Shown in pieces: positions 1 through 7,985 of a stretch of 16,621 nt of DNA. A model generated the notes under the pieces. That model saw only the letters and a program-made list of their open reading frames with translations, had not been told where the DNA came from and made no database searches. The translations under genes were made by a program, and so were the position numbers. Every line of letters starts with the position of its first letter. The first letter of the stretch is position 1. Source of the stretch: Baffinella frigidus (taxonomy: Eukaryota > Cryptophyceae > Cryptomonadales > Baffinellaceae); assembly GCA_026770585.1 (NCBI GenBank), contig MU647402.1, positions 83,048 to 99,668 on the forward strand. Direction: 5' to 3'.

Positions 1-194
1 CCCCCTCCCTCGTTGCTGCCCTTTTCGGCACTTCCCCCAACCACAAAAAACGGGATTTTTGACCAAGTGAATTCACTGTTTTTTTTATTTTCGGCCCAGA
101 CATAGCCACCAGTAGGCTCATAAGCCCTACCGTAGGGCCCTATGACCTGCCTAGGTCTTCCACGGGCGATTATTCGCCCGTTGGTCACTTGAGG

Positions 195-272
195 GATACA
201 GGGGTACATCGCTCATAGGCCCTACTGTAGGGTCCTGAGGGGGGGCACTTTCTTGTGAGCGAGTTACATGTA
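195..272. repeat. Palindromic repeat family P, short copy 1
   Basis: gatacaggggtacatcgctc at the left and tgtgagcgagttacatgta at the right form a degenerate inverted repeat around ccctactgtagggtcc. Confidence 0.55.
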
Positions 273-486
273 GGCCCCAGAGCACGAAAAAACTGTTCAT
301 TTGACTTAGGGAGGAAATCCACCCTACGAAGGCTGCCACATAAGGACCGGGCCTGTCCTAGGACTTCACCCCCCACACAGTGGGCCTCGCAGATCGCCCC
401 ATTTATTTCCGCGATACTAATTACGAATTGCTTGATCGGTAAAAAGACATCTTGTTACCGGCATTTCGATCAGATTTCTGGTCGAA

Positions 487-610
487 ATACAGGGGTGCCT
501 CGCTCATAAGAAAGCGCCTCCTCCTAGGACCCTACAGTAGGCATATGCCTAGGGCCCTATGGTGGTCCAAGGGGGGGGGGCGGTTTCTTATGAGCGAGGT
601 ACCTCTGTAT
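487..610. repeat. Palindromic repeat family P, copy 2
   Basis: Starts atacaggggtgcctcgctca and ends with its near reverse complement. The centre carries cctacagtaggcatatgcc. Related full and half copies are at 195-272, 1631-1752 and 1751-1823. It has no coding content and looks like a small non-autonomous foldback element. Confidence 0.7.
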
Positions 611-1049
611 CCTGCGCAGCCCACTGCGTTGCTACACCCTCAACTGTACATGCACGGCGTCTCCAATAAGCCGCACGTTCGCAGGCCCCTTTCGGGCCTG
701 AGAAAAGGAGCCTGAGAAGCCCATTTGGGGAGTGAGAACGGTTGAGCCGCAAGCCCCTGGCGGCGGCCAAAAGCGTTCCATCCACCTTTCGCACTCGGCC
801 ACTTTTCCGAGAGAAAAGGACCGAGAACGCCCGACGGTTGAGCTCTACACGTAGACTTATTGAGCACCATCCCTCAAGTGGCGAGTAGGTTACGCCCTAC
901 TGTAGGGCCCTAGGACCTGCCTAGGGCGAGTTAGGGCAATTAATCGCCCGTCCGCTGCTTACGGGATATCATATGTAGACTTATTCCGGCCGGGTGCTCA
1001 CGTGTCCTTCCATACAGTCTTGTTGTAGTGACTGCGTCCCCGGGGAACA

Positions 1050-1262
1050 ACTTTAGAGATCGTGTGAAACAACTTAAGAGATCGGTGTGCGTGAGGCAAC
1101 TTCAGAGATCATTGTGCGTGAGGCAACTTTAGAGATCGACGTGCAGGAGGCAACTTTAGAGATCAAGTGATGCACGTGCGAGCCCAGAACACACTCATTA
1201 GAGCATGCGTGCGCAGCACCGTTACTTCTGGATTCCCGGGAAGCAACTCTAGAGATCGTGCG
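1050..1262 (+). repeat. Tandem repeat, about 29 bp
   Basis: Five or six imperfect units of gtgcgtgaggcaacttt plus agagatc. The words catcagagcatgcgtgcgc and agcaccgttacttctgg form another, dispersed repeat at about 1197, 1385, 1502 and 1587. Confidence 0.65.
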
Positions 1263-1435
1263 CAGGGGGCGGTACGAGACGCCTTTCTACCAACTACGAT
1301 AATGCGTTATCCCCTAAGTGGCGAGGGGGTCGAATTCGACCCCCAGGAGGTCCTAGACAGGTCCTAGGGCCCTACGGTAGGGCCATCAGAGCATGCGTGC
1401 GCAGCACCGTTACTTCTGGATTCCCGGGAGGGAGC

Positions 1436-1490
1436 TCACTCGATGAAGATCGAGAAGTCAGAGACCTTTCCGAAAGGGTTGCGAAACCTT
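1436..1490 (-). pseudogene. Decayed copy of gene A terminal exon
   Basis: Minus-strand reading gives NPFGKVSDFSIFIE and a stop, matching the last 14 residues of exon 7 with two changes. Upstream homology is lost. Most distal of five copies. Confidence 0.6.
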
Positions 1491-1630
1491 AACTCTGAAC
1501 CCGCAGCACCGTTACTTCTGGATTCCCTACAGTAGGCCTATGTCTAGGTCAGATCACACGTGCGTGCGAGCCCAGACCACAACCATCAGAGCATGCGTGC
1601 GCGGCACCGTTACTTCTGGATTCCGTACAG

Positions 1631-1752
1631 TACAGGGGTACCTCGCTCATAAGAAACCGCCCCCCCCCCTAGGACCACCGTAGGGCCATAGGCATGGTCC
1701 TACTGTAGGGTCCTAGGGGGGATCGGTTTCTTATGAGCGAGGTACCCCTGTA
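1631..1752. repeat. Palindromic repeat family P, best copy
   Basis: Both ends read tacaggggtacctcgctcat inward, and arms of about 45 bp run through aagaaaccg and a C/G homopolymer. The centre contains the tgtctaggcc / ccctactgtaggg type words found throughout 1-1830. Confidence 0.75.
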
Positions 1753-1823
1753 GGCTTATGTCTAGGCCTACTGTAGGGTCCTAGAGGGGGGGGCGGTTTC
1801 TTATGAGCGAGGTACCCCTGTAG
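1751..1823. repeat. Palindromic repeat family P, half copy
   Basis: Shares its left edge with the end of the 1631-1752 copy and repeats ctactgtagggtcctag, the G run, cggtttcttatgagcgag and gtacccctgta; the left arm is missing. Confidence 0.6.
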
Positions 1824-1844
1824 CCCCGCACGGTTCATGGGAGC

Positions 1845-1900
1845 TCACTCTGTGGGGATCGAGAAGTCAAGAGGCCTTCCCGAAAGGGTTGCCAAACCCT
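1845..1900 (-). pseudogene. Decayed copy of gene A terminal exon
   Basis: On the minus strand the NPFGK...DFSIP(T)E-stop end of exon 7 is recognisable, but one extra base between the GKA and DFS parts breaks the frame. It lies downstream of the gene, next to the palindromic repeat at 1751-1823. Confidence 0.6.
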
Positions 1901-1944
1901 AACACTCAACCCTCAAATCATGACGCTGAGCACACTGTTAGCGG

Positions 1945-2346
1945 GGTTCAAGGTTCAGGGTTCAGGGTTCAGGGCTCAGGGTTCAGGGTTCAGGGATCAG
2001 AGTGCAGGGTGCAGGGTGCAGGGGGTATGGTTTAAGGTTCAGGGTGTAGAGGACGCTCACTCGATGGGGATGGAGAAGTCGGAGGCCTTCCCGAAGGGGT
2101 TGAAGCCCTGCGAGGTGTCCGATCCAAACAACTGTGCGGGGTTCTCCACCCTACACCCTTCAACCCATACATCCTCGAACCTATCAACCCTAGACCCTAG
2201 ACCCTAACCTATCAACCCTAGACCCCAGACCCTAACCTATCAACCCTAGACCCTCAACCCGAACCCTGGCCCTAAATCAATCTGGAACCCCTAAGCCCTG
2301 ACCCGTGAACCCGTGAACCTTAACTCATAAACCCTGCACCCATTAC
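1945..2346. repeat. Degenerate telomere-like repeats
   Basis: ttcaggg-type units at 1945-2045 and aaccctagaccct-type units at 2145-2345, on either side of the spare terminal exon copy. The two stretches have opposite polarity. Too degenerate for a true telomere. Confidence 0.65.
2057..2143 (-). pseudogene. Second copy of gene A terminal exon, still open
   Basis: Encodes NPAQLFGSDTSQGFNPFGK then ASDFSIPIE and a stop, nearly identical to 2367-2480 at the nucleotide level but lacking the first nine codons. An AG directly precedes it in phase 0, so it could serve as an alternative last exon. More likely a tandem duplicate; its reading frame is still undamaged, so the copy is recent or selected. 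Confidence 0.65.
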
Positions 2347-2366
2347 CTAGGAGTAAGCGGGGGGGC

Positions 2367-2480
2367 TCACTCGATGGGGATGGAGAAGTCGGAGGCCTTC
2401 CCGAAGGGGTTGAAGCCCTGCGAGGTGTCTGAGCCGAAGAACTGTGCGGGGTTCGCTGAGTACACAGTGATCGGCACGTC
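2367..2480 (-). CDS. Gene A exon 7, terminal exon with stop (residues 171-207)
   Basis: 114 nt including TGA, acceptor aacaccag. Encodes DVPITVYSANPAQFFGSD, TSQGFNPFGK and ASDFSIPIE, then stop. It joins exon 6 in phase 0. Four further copies of this exon or parts of it lie nearby, and the acceptor of the 2741-2794 copy falls at exactly the aligned position. Confidence 0.85.
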   Translation of the reverse strand, partial: DVPITVYSANPAQFFGSDTSQGFNPFGKASDFSIPIE

Positions 2481-5400
2481 CTGGTGTTGAGGGTGCCATG
2501 TTTAATGTTTAATGTTTACTGTTTAATGTTTACTGTTTATTGGAAATGTTTATTGTTTATGATTGTGTGTTTCTTGTTTATCGATTATGATGCATTGTTT
2601 GCCGATCACAGTGTACTCAGTCCTGCAGAGGGTTAGGGTTTGGACTTTTGGATCACTCATCTGGGGTTTATTGTTTAATGTCTGTTATTTATTATTTATT
2701 ATTTAGGTTTTCGGGGTTAAGGTCTATGGGTTAAGAGTTTGTCTGAGCCGAAGAACCCAGCAGGGTTAGCAAGGTAGACGGTAACCGGGAAGTACTGCAT
2801 TGGGGGTTAGGGTTTACGGGTAAGGGTTTACTTTACACATACCCTTCCTCCAGCCCGCACCCCCCCTCCTCCCTAAACCCTTTTTGGGTGCTGTTAGGGT
2901 GTGTGTAAATCCGTAATGTAAATCCTAACCCCCAATTACGGATTTACGGGTAAGGGTTTAGAGGTTCACGGGTTTATGGTCCAGGGTCCAATCCTAACCC
3001 CCAATGCAGTACTAAACCCTTACGGATTTACGGGTAAGGGTTCAGAGGTTCACGGGTTTATGGTTCATCGTTGCGTGTTGTACCGAGGCGGTGACTAATC
3101 CGGGCAGAAGTAGTACCAGGAAAAGGTGTGATGGGTCAATTATGGTACGGGGGCGGGGCTCATAACCCGCCTCGGCGCGGTTGACTGATCACAGCTGGTC
3201 CTGCCCGGTCTCGTCCCCGCCCCGGTACAAAACATGCTCGGGTTAGTCCCACGCGACGATGACCTGTGTATCAAACAGGTGTATTTTTGTCGAGTCTTTC
3301 TACTATTCCTGACACTTCTGGAACTATTTTAAACCCGGAATCTGGATAAGCTGACAGATTTGTGGGCGATTGAAGGCGAGATGACTTTGAAGACAGAGGG
3401 ATTTGGTGCACAGGTCATCGTCGCGTGGTCAACTGCGGGAAAGGGGGCTGAGGGCAACCTGTGCGGCCAGGGGATCCTCTTTCGCCGTCATCTTGGCGTC
3501 CGCCCCCTGTGGAATTGGAGCCGTTTTAATAATTGACTTTTGGAGCCATTGGAGCTTTTACGTCAGAGGTGACGTACATAATCGAAGAGTTGACATGCAA
3601 CCCCGCACACGCTTCAATGACCAGAGGGCGCATACACACCCGAAAAGACAAACATGGTCAACGCCCCTACCCAACGGCATTTGATTAGTCCTTCTGAGAG
3701 GACTGGTGGGGATGCTATGGCAAATGAAACGACGCCCTCCCCAAGTTGACTAATTTGAGGGGTTCCTTCCCCGCACGACGGTTGACTAATCCTCTCATTT
3801 CCACGTACACAGCCTGATCGGATCAGTCATTTCCCGGTACAAAATCGCGCGGTTTAGTCAACTGCTAAAAAATAGCGAGGGGAAACAGACCTCGTGACAG
3901 ATTTGGGTTGGCCGACTTTTCGAAAGTTGACACCCTGTATTTCTGGTACAAATTCAACTTTGGCGCGGACCTAGCGGTAGATGTGGACCTAGCGGCAGTC
4001 AACTTTGGCGCGGACCTAGCGGCAGATGTGGGGGGCGACGATACCCGCCTCAGTCGGATGGACGGACTATTCGAAAGTTGACACCATGGATCCCCGGTAC
4101 AAATCCGTCAACTTTGGGGTGTAAAAGAGCCCGATCCCGCCAAATTGGCGAGGAGAAACAGACCTCGAGACAGATGTGTGGGGGGGTACAGTTGACTAAC
4201 TCGAGCGTGTCCTGGTACAAAGCTTGCTCGGACCCCGGTACAAAACCGCGCGGTTTAGTCAACTGTTTCGGGACCTCGAGGCAGATGTGCGGGGCGACGA
4301 TGCCCGCTTCGAGGAGGAACGTCTGGTCGCGTCCGTTGATCGGCGCGTTGTCCTGTCAACAGCACACTCGTCAGGGACTCTAGAGGAACACGACCGTGTG
4401 TCCAGCACACCCGTCAGGGACACGATCGTGTGTACGGCACCCCCGTCAGGGACACGACCCTGTGAACAGCACACACGTGAGGGACACAATGCCCGCCTCG
4501 AGGAGGAACGTCTGGTCGCGTCCGTTGATCGGCGCGTTGTCCTGTCAACAGCACACCCGTCAGGGATAATCCATAGACCTTACGGTAGGCAATGCCGTAG
4601 GGATATAGGGGGGTTCCTACGGATCAGGTAACGGAAAGGTGATCAGAATGTCGGTTGATGAACGCATTATCCTGTGCACAACACACCCGGCAGAGACACG
4701 ACCCAGTAGAAGTGAGGGCCACGACTGAGGCCACGAGGCGTATCATAGTGAACCCAGTCAAGTTTCGGACGTTTCCCAACGAACGTTTCATATTGGCTTT
4801 TCCTATGAGTTTTCCTATGAAGTCTTCCTATGCGTTTCGGACTGACTATCCAGCCGTCCTATGAGTTACGGACTCCTATCAAGTCTTCCTATGAGTTTCG
4901 GTCTTCCTATTAGTTGATGCCGTTCGAAGCTGGTTGCGCATGCGCTTGGCGCCCATCGTCTCTTTGCACGTCAGGTCCACCACCGGAAACGTGTCCTGTC
5001 AACGTTCCCTATCAACTTTCCTAATGCTCTGAACGTTTCCTATGAACCTTTCCCATGGACTTTTCCTATGAAGTCTTCCTGTGAGGTTGGTTCTTCCTAT
5101 TACTTGATTTCCTATCAAGTCGTCCTATGAAGTTTCCTGTTCCTACGAACTTTCTTATGCCCTTCCCGTGTAAATTTTCCTTTGGAATTTTCCCAACAAC
5201 TTCTCAGTAACAAGTTTTCAGTTTCGGACAAACCTGGTTGCGCATGCGCTTGGCCCCCATCGTCTCCTTGTACGTCTCGTCCACCATCGGGAAGGTGTAC
5301 GTCTGCGAGTGCATCGTCTCCCACTCCCGCGGGGCCACAGGCGCGACCGTCTGCAATCCCCACCCGCGCAAAAACATTAGCTTCCGGCCAACGAAAGTTA

Positions 5401-7413
5401 CTACACAGATGCTTTACTATTACTAGTATGACCCAGCTGTGTAGTAACGTTCGTTGCCAGCGACTTTTTTTTTGTGTCCGCTGTCGAGAGTGCATCGTCT
5501 CCCACTCCCGCGGGGCCACAGGCGCAACCGTCTGCGCATATGGAGCGTGGGTTAGGACCCCATCTGGAGGTTGTGTTAGTTCCCCGTGTGGAGCGTGTGT
5601 TAGGACCTTGCTTGGGCGAACGTCTGCGAGTGTCCGCATCACCAATGAAGCGTTTTGTTACAACCCCGCATGGAGTAATGTGTATGATCCTGTATGGAGT
5701 GACGGGAAGGTGTACGTCTGAGAGTGCATGGTCTCCCACTCCCGCGGGGCCACAGGCGCCACCGTCTGCAATCCCGAATCGAGAGTTTGTTGGCACCCAA
5801 GTTTGGCCTGGCATTGGAGCCATTTCGCACTGAAGCGTCGGGGCGACAGGGTCTGCGACCGAAAGCCGGTTAACTGAAAGGTTCAGGTACCCGGTTGACT
5901 TCACGGGCAGGCAAAGTACCCGGTTGACTGAACGGGCAGACTTTGCCTGCCCGGTAACATGGAAACCTCGCCTCGTCAGGCAGCGTCTGCATCACCAATC
6001 GATGAAGGACCCTGTGGAAAAAGTCAAGCCAACCTGACTCACGCGCAGAGGGTTTCGGGTTTCGGGTTTGGGTTCAGATTTGAGATGTTGGGAAACGGGT
6101 TCGGGCCGAGGGTTTGGGATTTCGGGTTGCGGGTTTCGGAATTGTGGTTTCGGGTTTCGGGTTTCGGGTTTCGGGTTTCGGCGTGCCTGGACGCTGGCAG
6201 AGGTCTGCAGCTTCTGCATCATCAGACGCTCGCGCGCACCCACCATCGCCTGTGTTTTGGAGTAGGATTTGGTGTTTGGGGTTTGGTGTTTGGGGTTGGG
6301 GGTTTGGGGTTTATGTGTTGATGGGTTGGGTTTTAGGGTTTAGGGTTTAGGGTTTAGGGTCTCGGGTTTCGGGTTTCGGGTTTCGGGTTTCGGGTTTAGG
6401 GCTTATGGTCAAGGGTTTAGATTTTATTGTTTCGGGTTTAGGGGTTCGGGTTTATGGGTTCGGGTTCAGGGATTCAGCTTCACCTGGGGCTTGTAGACCA
6501 GGTGCATTTGCTCGGTCTGGGCTTGCCGTGGGTCCACGAAGTCCTTCCTGCGGTAGAGGGGTCGGGGTTTAGGGTTCGGGTTTTGGGTTTGGGGGGGCTC
6601 GGGTTTGGAATTTGGGGTTTGTGAGTTTGGATTCTGATTGCAGGGTTCAGGGTTCGAGCTTGTAGCTAGGGTTTAGGGCGCATGGTTCGTGGTTCATTGT
6701 TCATTGTTCACTGTTCAGGGTTCAACCCTGCGCCCTAAAAAGTTGAGGGTCAGGGTTAGGGGGGGGTGCCTGTTGGAAGTGTTGAACTCTGCAGAATCCA
6801 GGCGGACGGTATGCTCGAGGCAGCGCCTGTACGACTGCCCCAGCCTGGCGGAGGGCTCAGGGTTCAGGGATTAGGGATTAGGGTTTCAACCAAAGCGTCA
6901 CGCTCAAACCCCGTCTCCACCCACCTGACAACCGCACGACCGCCCTCTTTCCACGCCACCCGGGCGTGATTGAGCCACGATGAGCCGCGGGCTGCCGTGC
7001 GGGCGAGAACCGCAAGGTGTGTTTGCTGAGCGCGGTCTAGGTGACGCATTTCCACGGCTAAGAAGAGCCCCGACGATACGCGCGGCGCGCCCCAACCACC
7101 CCGTCCCGCCAGCGGCCTCGCGTGGGATCAGGCCTTGACTGGGGGAAGGACGCTGGGGGATGCGACTTGCAACGTGTGTTCTCCTGCGGTGTGTCCTGCT
7201 GAAGCGTTCGGAACTGGTCCCCGTAGCAACTCTGGGCGAGAGTCAAGTGCAGGGAAGCTGGGTGGTGGGGCGGGAAGTGGGGTGGGAAGCGTTCACTCAC
7301 TTGGTCTGCTCGGGGAGCGCGGTGCGGTGGTGGCCGCAGTAGCCCTTGAGGGCATTCTCCTCCTGCCAGTTGCCGATCAGGCACCCCTTCTTGTCGCCCA
7401 GGTTGAAGTCCAT
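2367..7413 (-). CDS. Gene A: seven-exon gene for an unrecognised 207-residue protein
   Basis: Spliced on the minus strand from 7413-7301, 6844-6770, 6547-6484, 6249-6187, 5350-5234, 4352-4275 and 2480-2367. The exons sum to 624 nt, exactly 208 codons including TGA, and every junction keeps one open frame. The product starts MDFNLGDKKGCLIGNW and ends NPFGKASDFSIPIE. It is soluble, mixed-charge, with no signal peptide or membrane segment and no catalytic motif I recognise. Short aromatic/Pro/Gly patches (NPFGK, YTFP, FFGSD) are in the style of small axonemal microtubule-associated proteins, but this is an impression, not a family match. Four introns are GT-AG and two (after exons 2 and 4) are GC-AG. 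Introns are 222-1794 nt and full of repeats. It is divergent from gene B. The start is an ATG with G at +4; no AG acceptor lies immediately upstream, so it is taken as the initiator. Confidence 0.8.
2456..2620. repeat. Inverted repeat including the start of gene A exon 7
   Basis: ctgagtacacagtgatcggc (2456-2475) and gccgatcacagtgtactcag (2601-2620) are inverted with one mismatch. The loop is AT-rich (gtttaatgtttact units). The left arm is coding (PITVYS); the right arm is an inverted scrap of the same exon inside intron 6. Confidence 0.65.
2741..2794 (-). pseudogene. Partial copy of gene A terminal exon (5' half)
   Basis: After acceptor aatgcag it encodes YFPVTVYLANPAGFFGSD, aligned with DVPITVYSANPAQFFGSD of exon 7, then loses homology. 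It has no obvious donor and no stop in the homologous part. The many silent and conservative changes suggest divergence under some coding constraint, or an older copy. Confidence 0.6.
2810..4270 (-). other. Most of gene A intron 6 (no gene seen)
   Basis: Starts at the exon 7 side with gggtttacgggtaaggg repeats (2810-3065), followed by blocks with recurring words gttgactaat, ccggtacaaaa, gtcaactttgg and gcggacctagcgg (3090-4270), plus exon 6 scraps. The open frames here have no coding character. Confidence 0.6.
4000..4190 (-). pseudogene. Decayed 3' fragments of gene A exon 6
   Basis: At about 4150-4190 and again at 4000-4050 the minus strand carries recognisable versions of the PHICLE|gt exon end (for example GIVAPHIC followed by a stop). 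They lie within repeated blocks containing gcggacctagcgg and cggtacaaa, which make up much of intron 6. Confidence 0.5.
4275..4352 (-). CDS. Gene A exon 6, intact copy (residues 145-170)
   Basis: 78 nt, phase 0 to 0, acceptor gttgacag, donor CTCGAG|gtcccg. Encodes DNAPINGRDQTFLLEAG then IVAPHICLE. A second copy starting at 4541 has the same acceptor and first half but diverges after GI. Decayed 3'-half copies lie near 4150-4190 and 4000-4050. Confidence 0.82.
4490..4541 (-). pseudogene. Partial second copy of gene A exon 6
   Basis: Same acceptor and the same DNAPINGRDQTFLLEAGI reading as the intact exon, almost identical over about 70 bp including the upstream intron end. After that it runs into gtgtccctcacg, repeated DNA, and lacks the VAPHICLE part. 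A GT after Ile could act as donor in phase 0. Confidence 0.6.
4570..5165 (-). other. Gene A intron 5: tcctatgag-type repeats
   Basis: From about 4795 to 5160 the words ttcctatgaagtc and cctatgagtttcgg recur irregularly around the exon 5 scrap at 4931-4994. 4570-4795 holds short repeats with cgtcagggacacgac and no gene. Confidence 0.55.
4931..4994 (-). pseudogene. Partial copy of gene A exon 5 (3' half)
   Basis: Minus strand reads TFPVVDLTCKETMGAKRMRNQ-like sequence (second half of exon 5) but the donor gt is replaced by ct, so it cannot be spliced normally at that position. Confidence 0.6.
5234..5350 (-). CDS. Gene A exon 5, intact copy (residues 106-144)
   Basis: 117 nt, phase 0 to 0, acceptor gattgcag, donor AACCAG|gtttgt. 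Encodes TVAPVAPREWETMHSQ, then TYTFPMVDETYK and ETMGAKRMRNQ. It is the only full-length copy: partial copies of its 5' half lie upstream (5765-5705, 5531-5487) and of its 3' half downstream (about 4994-4931). Conservation of the protein frame and acceptor between copies supports it as coding. Confidence 0.85.
5387..5460. repeat. Foldback element family H, copy 1
   Basis: ggccaacgaaagttactacac ... gtgtagtaacgttcgttgcc around gctttactattactagtatg. In gene A intron 4, just upstream of the intact exon 5. Core shared with copies at 8838, 8987, 9183, 10833, 11731 and 12574. Confidence 0.75.
5487..5531 (-). pseudogene. Partial copy of gene A exon 5 (first 15 codons)
   Basis: Reads TVAPVAPREWETMHS after an acceptor atgcgcag, then diverges into a T-rich stretch beside the hairpin element at 5387-5460. 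Confidence 0.6.
5705..5765 (-). pseudogene. Partial copy of gene A exon 5 (5' half)
   Basis: Acceptor gattgcag followed by TVAPVAPREWETMHSQTYTFP, identical in protein to the intact exon except for truncation. Changes from the intact copy include third-codon-position substitutions. Confidence 0.62.
6050..6480. repeat. TTTAGGG-like DNA around gene A exon 4
   Basis: gggtttcgggtttcgg (6050-6180) and gggtttagggtttaggg (6255-6480) flank exon 4. The G-rich strand is plus, so the pre-mRNA (minus sense) carries the C-rich version. A similar stretch lies at 6565-6760. Confidence 0.7.
6187..6249 (-). CDS. Gene A exon 4 (residues 85-105)
   Basis: 63 nt, phase 0 to 0, acceptor aaaacacag. Encodes AMVGARERLMMQKLQTSASVQ, a likely amphipathic helix. 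The donor that keeps phase is CAG|gcacgcc, a GC donor like that of exon 2. A GT donor after Ser103 (AGC|gtccag) is an alternative that would remove Val104 and Gln105. Confidence 0.7.
6484..6547 (-). CDS. Gene A exon 3 (residues 63-84)
   Basis: 64 nt, acceptor ctaccgcag, donor CCCCAG|gtgaag. Encodes KDFVDPRQAQTEQMHL then VYKPQ. Reading through the donor meets a stop after five codons, which supports splicing here. Both sides are degenerate TTTAGGG-like DNA, so this GC-rich island stands out. Confidence 0.8.
6770..6844 (-). CDS. Gene A exon 2 (residues 38-62)
   Basis: 75 nt after an acceptor ending cgccag. Encodes LGQSYRRCLEHTVRL through EFNTSN. It enters in phase 2 and leaves in phase 2; exon 3 completes Arg63. 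The donor is non-canonical, AACAG|gcacc (GC-AG intron). The phase fit on both sides is the main evidence. Confidence 0.72.
7301..7413 (-). CDS. Gene A exon 1 (start codon, residues 1-37)
   Basis: Begins ATGGAC and encodes MDFNLGDKKGCLIGNW through PEQT, ending in phase 2 at a strong donor (gtgagt). The split codon AA|G with exon 2 gives Lys38. Motif GCLIGNWQEE is distinctive but I cannot place it in a family. An upstream non-coding exon is possible. Confidence 0.8.
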
Positions 7414-7919
7414 CGGGCCGTCCGTTGGTTTAGAGTTGGTTTGAGAGAAAATAAAAACAAATCGGTTGACTCAAAGAGATTGAAGTTGAAATTATAAAAG
7501 TTGACAGTCCATCAACTTTATAGTAAGTTGACGGCAATACTTTTGCCGCTCAGCTCCCGCGTTTTCCCTCACCACATCTAGGTTCGGAGAGGTCATCCAA
7601 GGCGTTGCTTTCTTCGCTTTCTCCAGGCCAGAGGATCTACATCCGACAGATCCCGGCAGCAGCGAGCGCGCTGCAGGTGCTCACCTTCTTCCCGGTCCAG
7701 GGGGTTCACCGAAATTCCACTCTTGCTTTGTCCACGCAGAGGCGGGATCCCGAATGGACTCCCTCATTCCCACCTTGCTTCCGCCTGAGTAGCACCCCGT
7801 GCGGCGGAAACTCGTCTCCGTGAGCCTCACATGCATCCCTTCTACGGAGGAGGGCGGGCGGGCCCTCGAACGTGGCGGACAGCACTCGCTAACCACGCGG
7901 GTCTACTGCAGGTTGGAGA
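7414..7919. promoter_or_regulatory. Divergent intergenic region between genes A and B
   Basis: The two start codons are 506 bp apart and point away from each other, so regulatory sequence for both genes is expected here. The A side (7430-7540) is AT-rich with repeated gttgac/gtcaac words, including a small inverted repeat (aagttga / tcaactt, 7507-7525). The B side is GC-rich. Around 7671-7690 good donor sites exist on both strands (CTGCAG|gtgctc plus; GAAGAAG|gtgagc minus), so untranslated first exons may lie here. No TATA box or other core element could be assigned. Confidence 0.5.
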
Positions 7920-7985
7920 ATGGGGGACGACGCGGGGATGGCCGCGTTCCCCCCGCTCGTGCGGGGGAACCGGATGTTTGCTCAG
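7920..7985 (+). CDS. Gene B exon 1 (residues 1-22)
   Basis: ATG to a consensus donor CTCAG|gtatgt, phase 0. Encodes MGDDAGMAAFPP then LVRGNRMFAQ; the GN pair is the typical start of the first TPR helix. It joins exon 2 to give GNRMFAQGDFSGAI, a canonical TPR motif. Confidence 0.83.

Noticed and set aside
1050-1262. CRISPR array
   Set aside because: The 29-bp units are imperfect and directly adjoining without spacers of constant length, in a eukaryotic context.
5115-5904. Overlapping 120-179 residue frames on both strands
   Set aside because: They arise from the copies of gene A exon 5 and its flanks; only the minus-strand spliced frame is conserved between copies.
6925-7057. Possible gene A exon (acceptor cttcttag, donor TGTCAG|gtgggt)
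   Set aside because: Good borders, but 133 nt would shift the frame between exon 1 (phase 2) and exon 2; skipping it gives the coherent LGQSYRR frame. A rare alternative exon cannot be excluded.
7627-7676. Plus-strand segment RIYIRQIPAAASALQ between ctttctccag and CTGCAG|gtgctc
   Set aside because: Looks exon-like, but gene B has a good ATG downstream and no phase link could be tested. Left as a possible 5' exon.
7685-7756. Minus-strand ATG exon MRESIRDPASAWTK... ending at donor GAAGAAG|gtgagc
   Set aside because: No acceptor close to the gene A ATG would join it in frame; at best an untranslated first exon.
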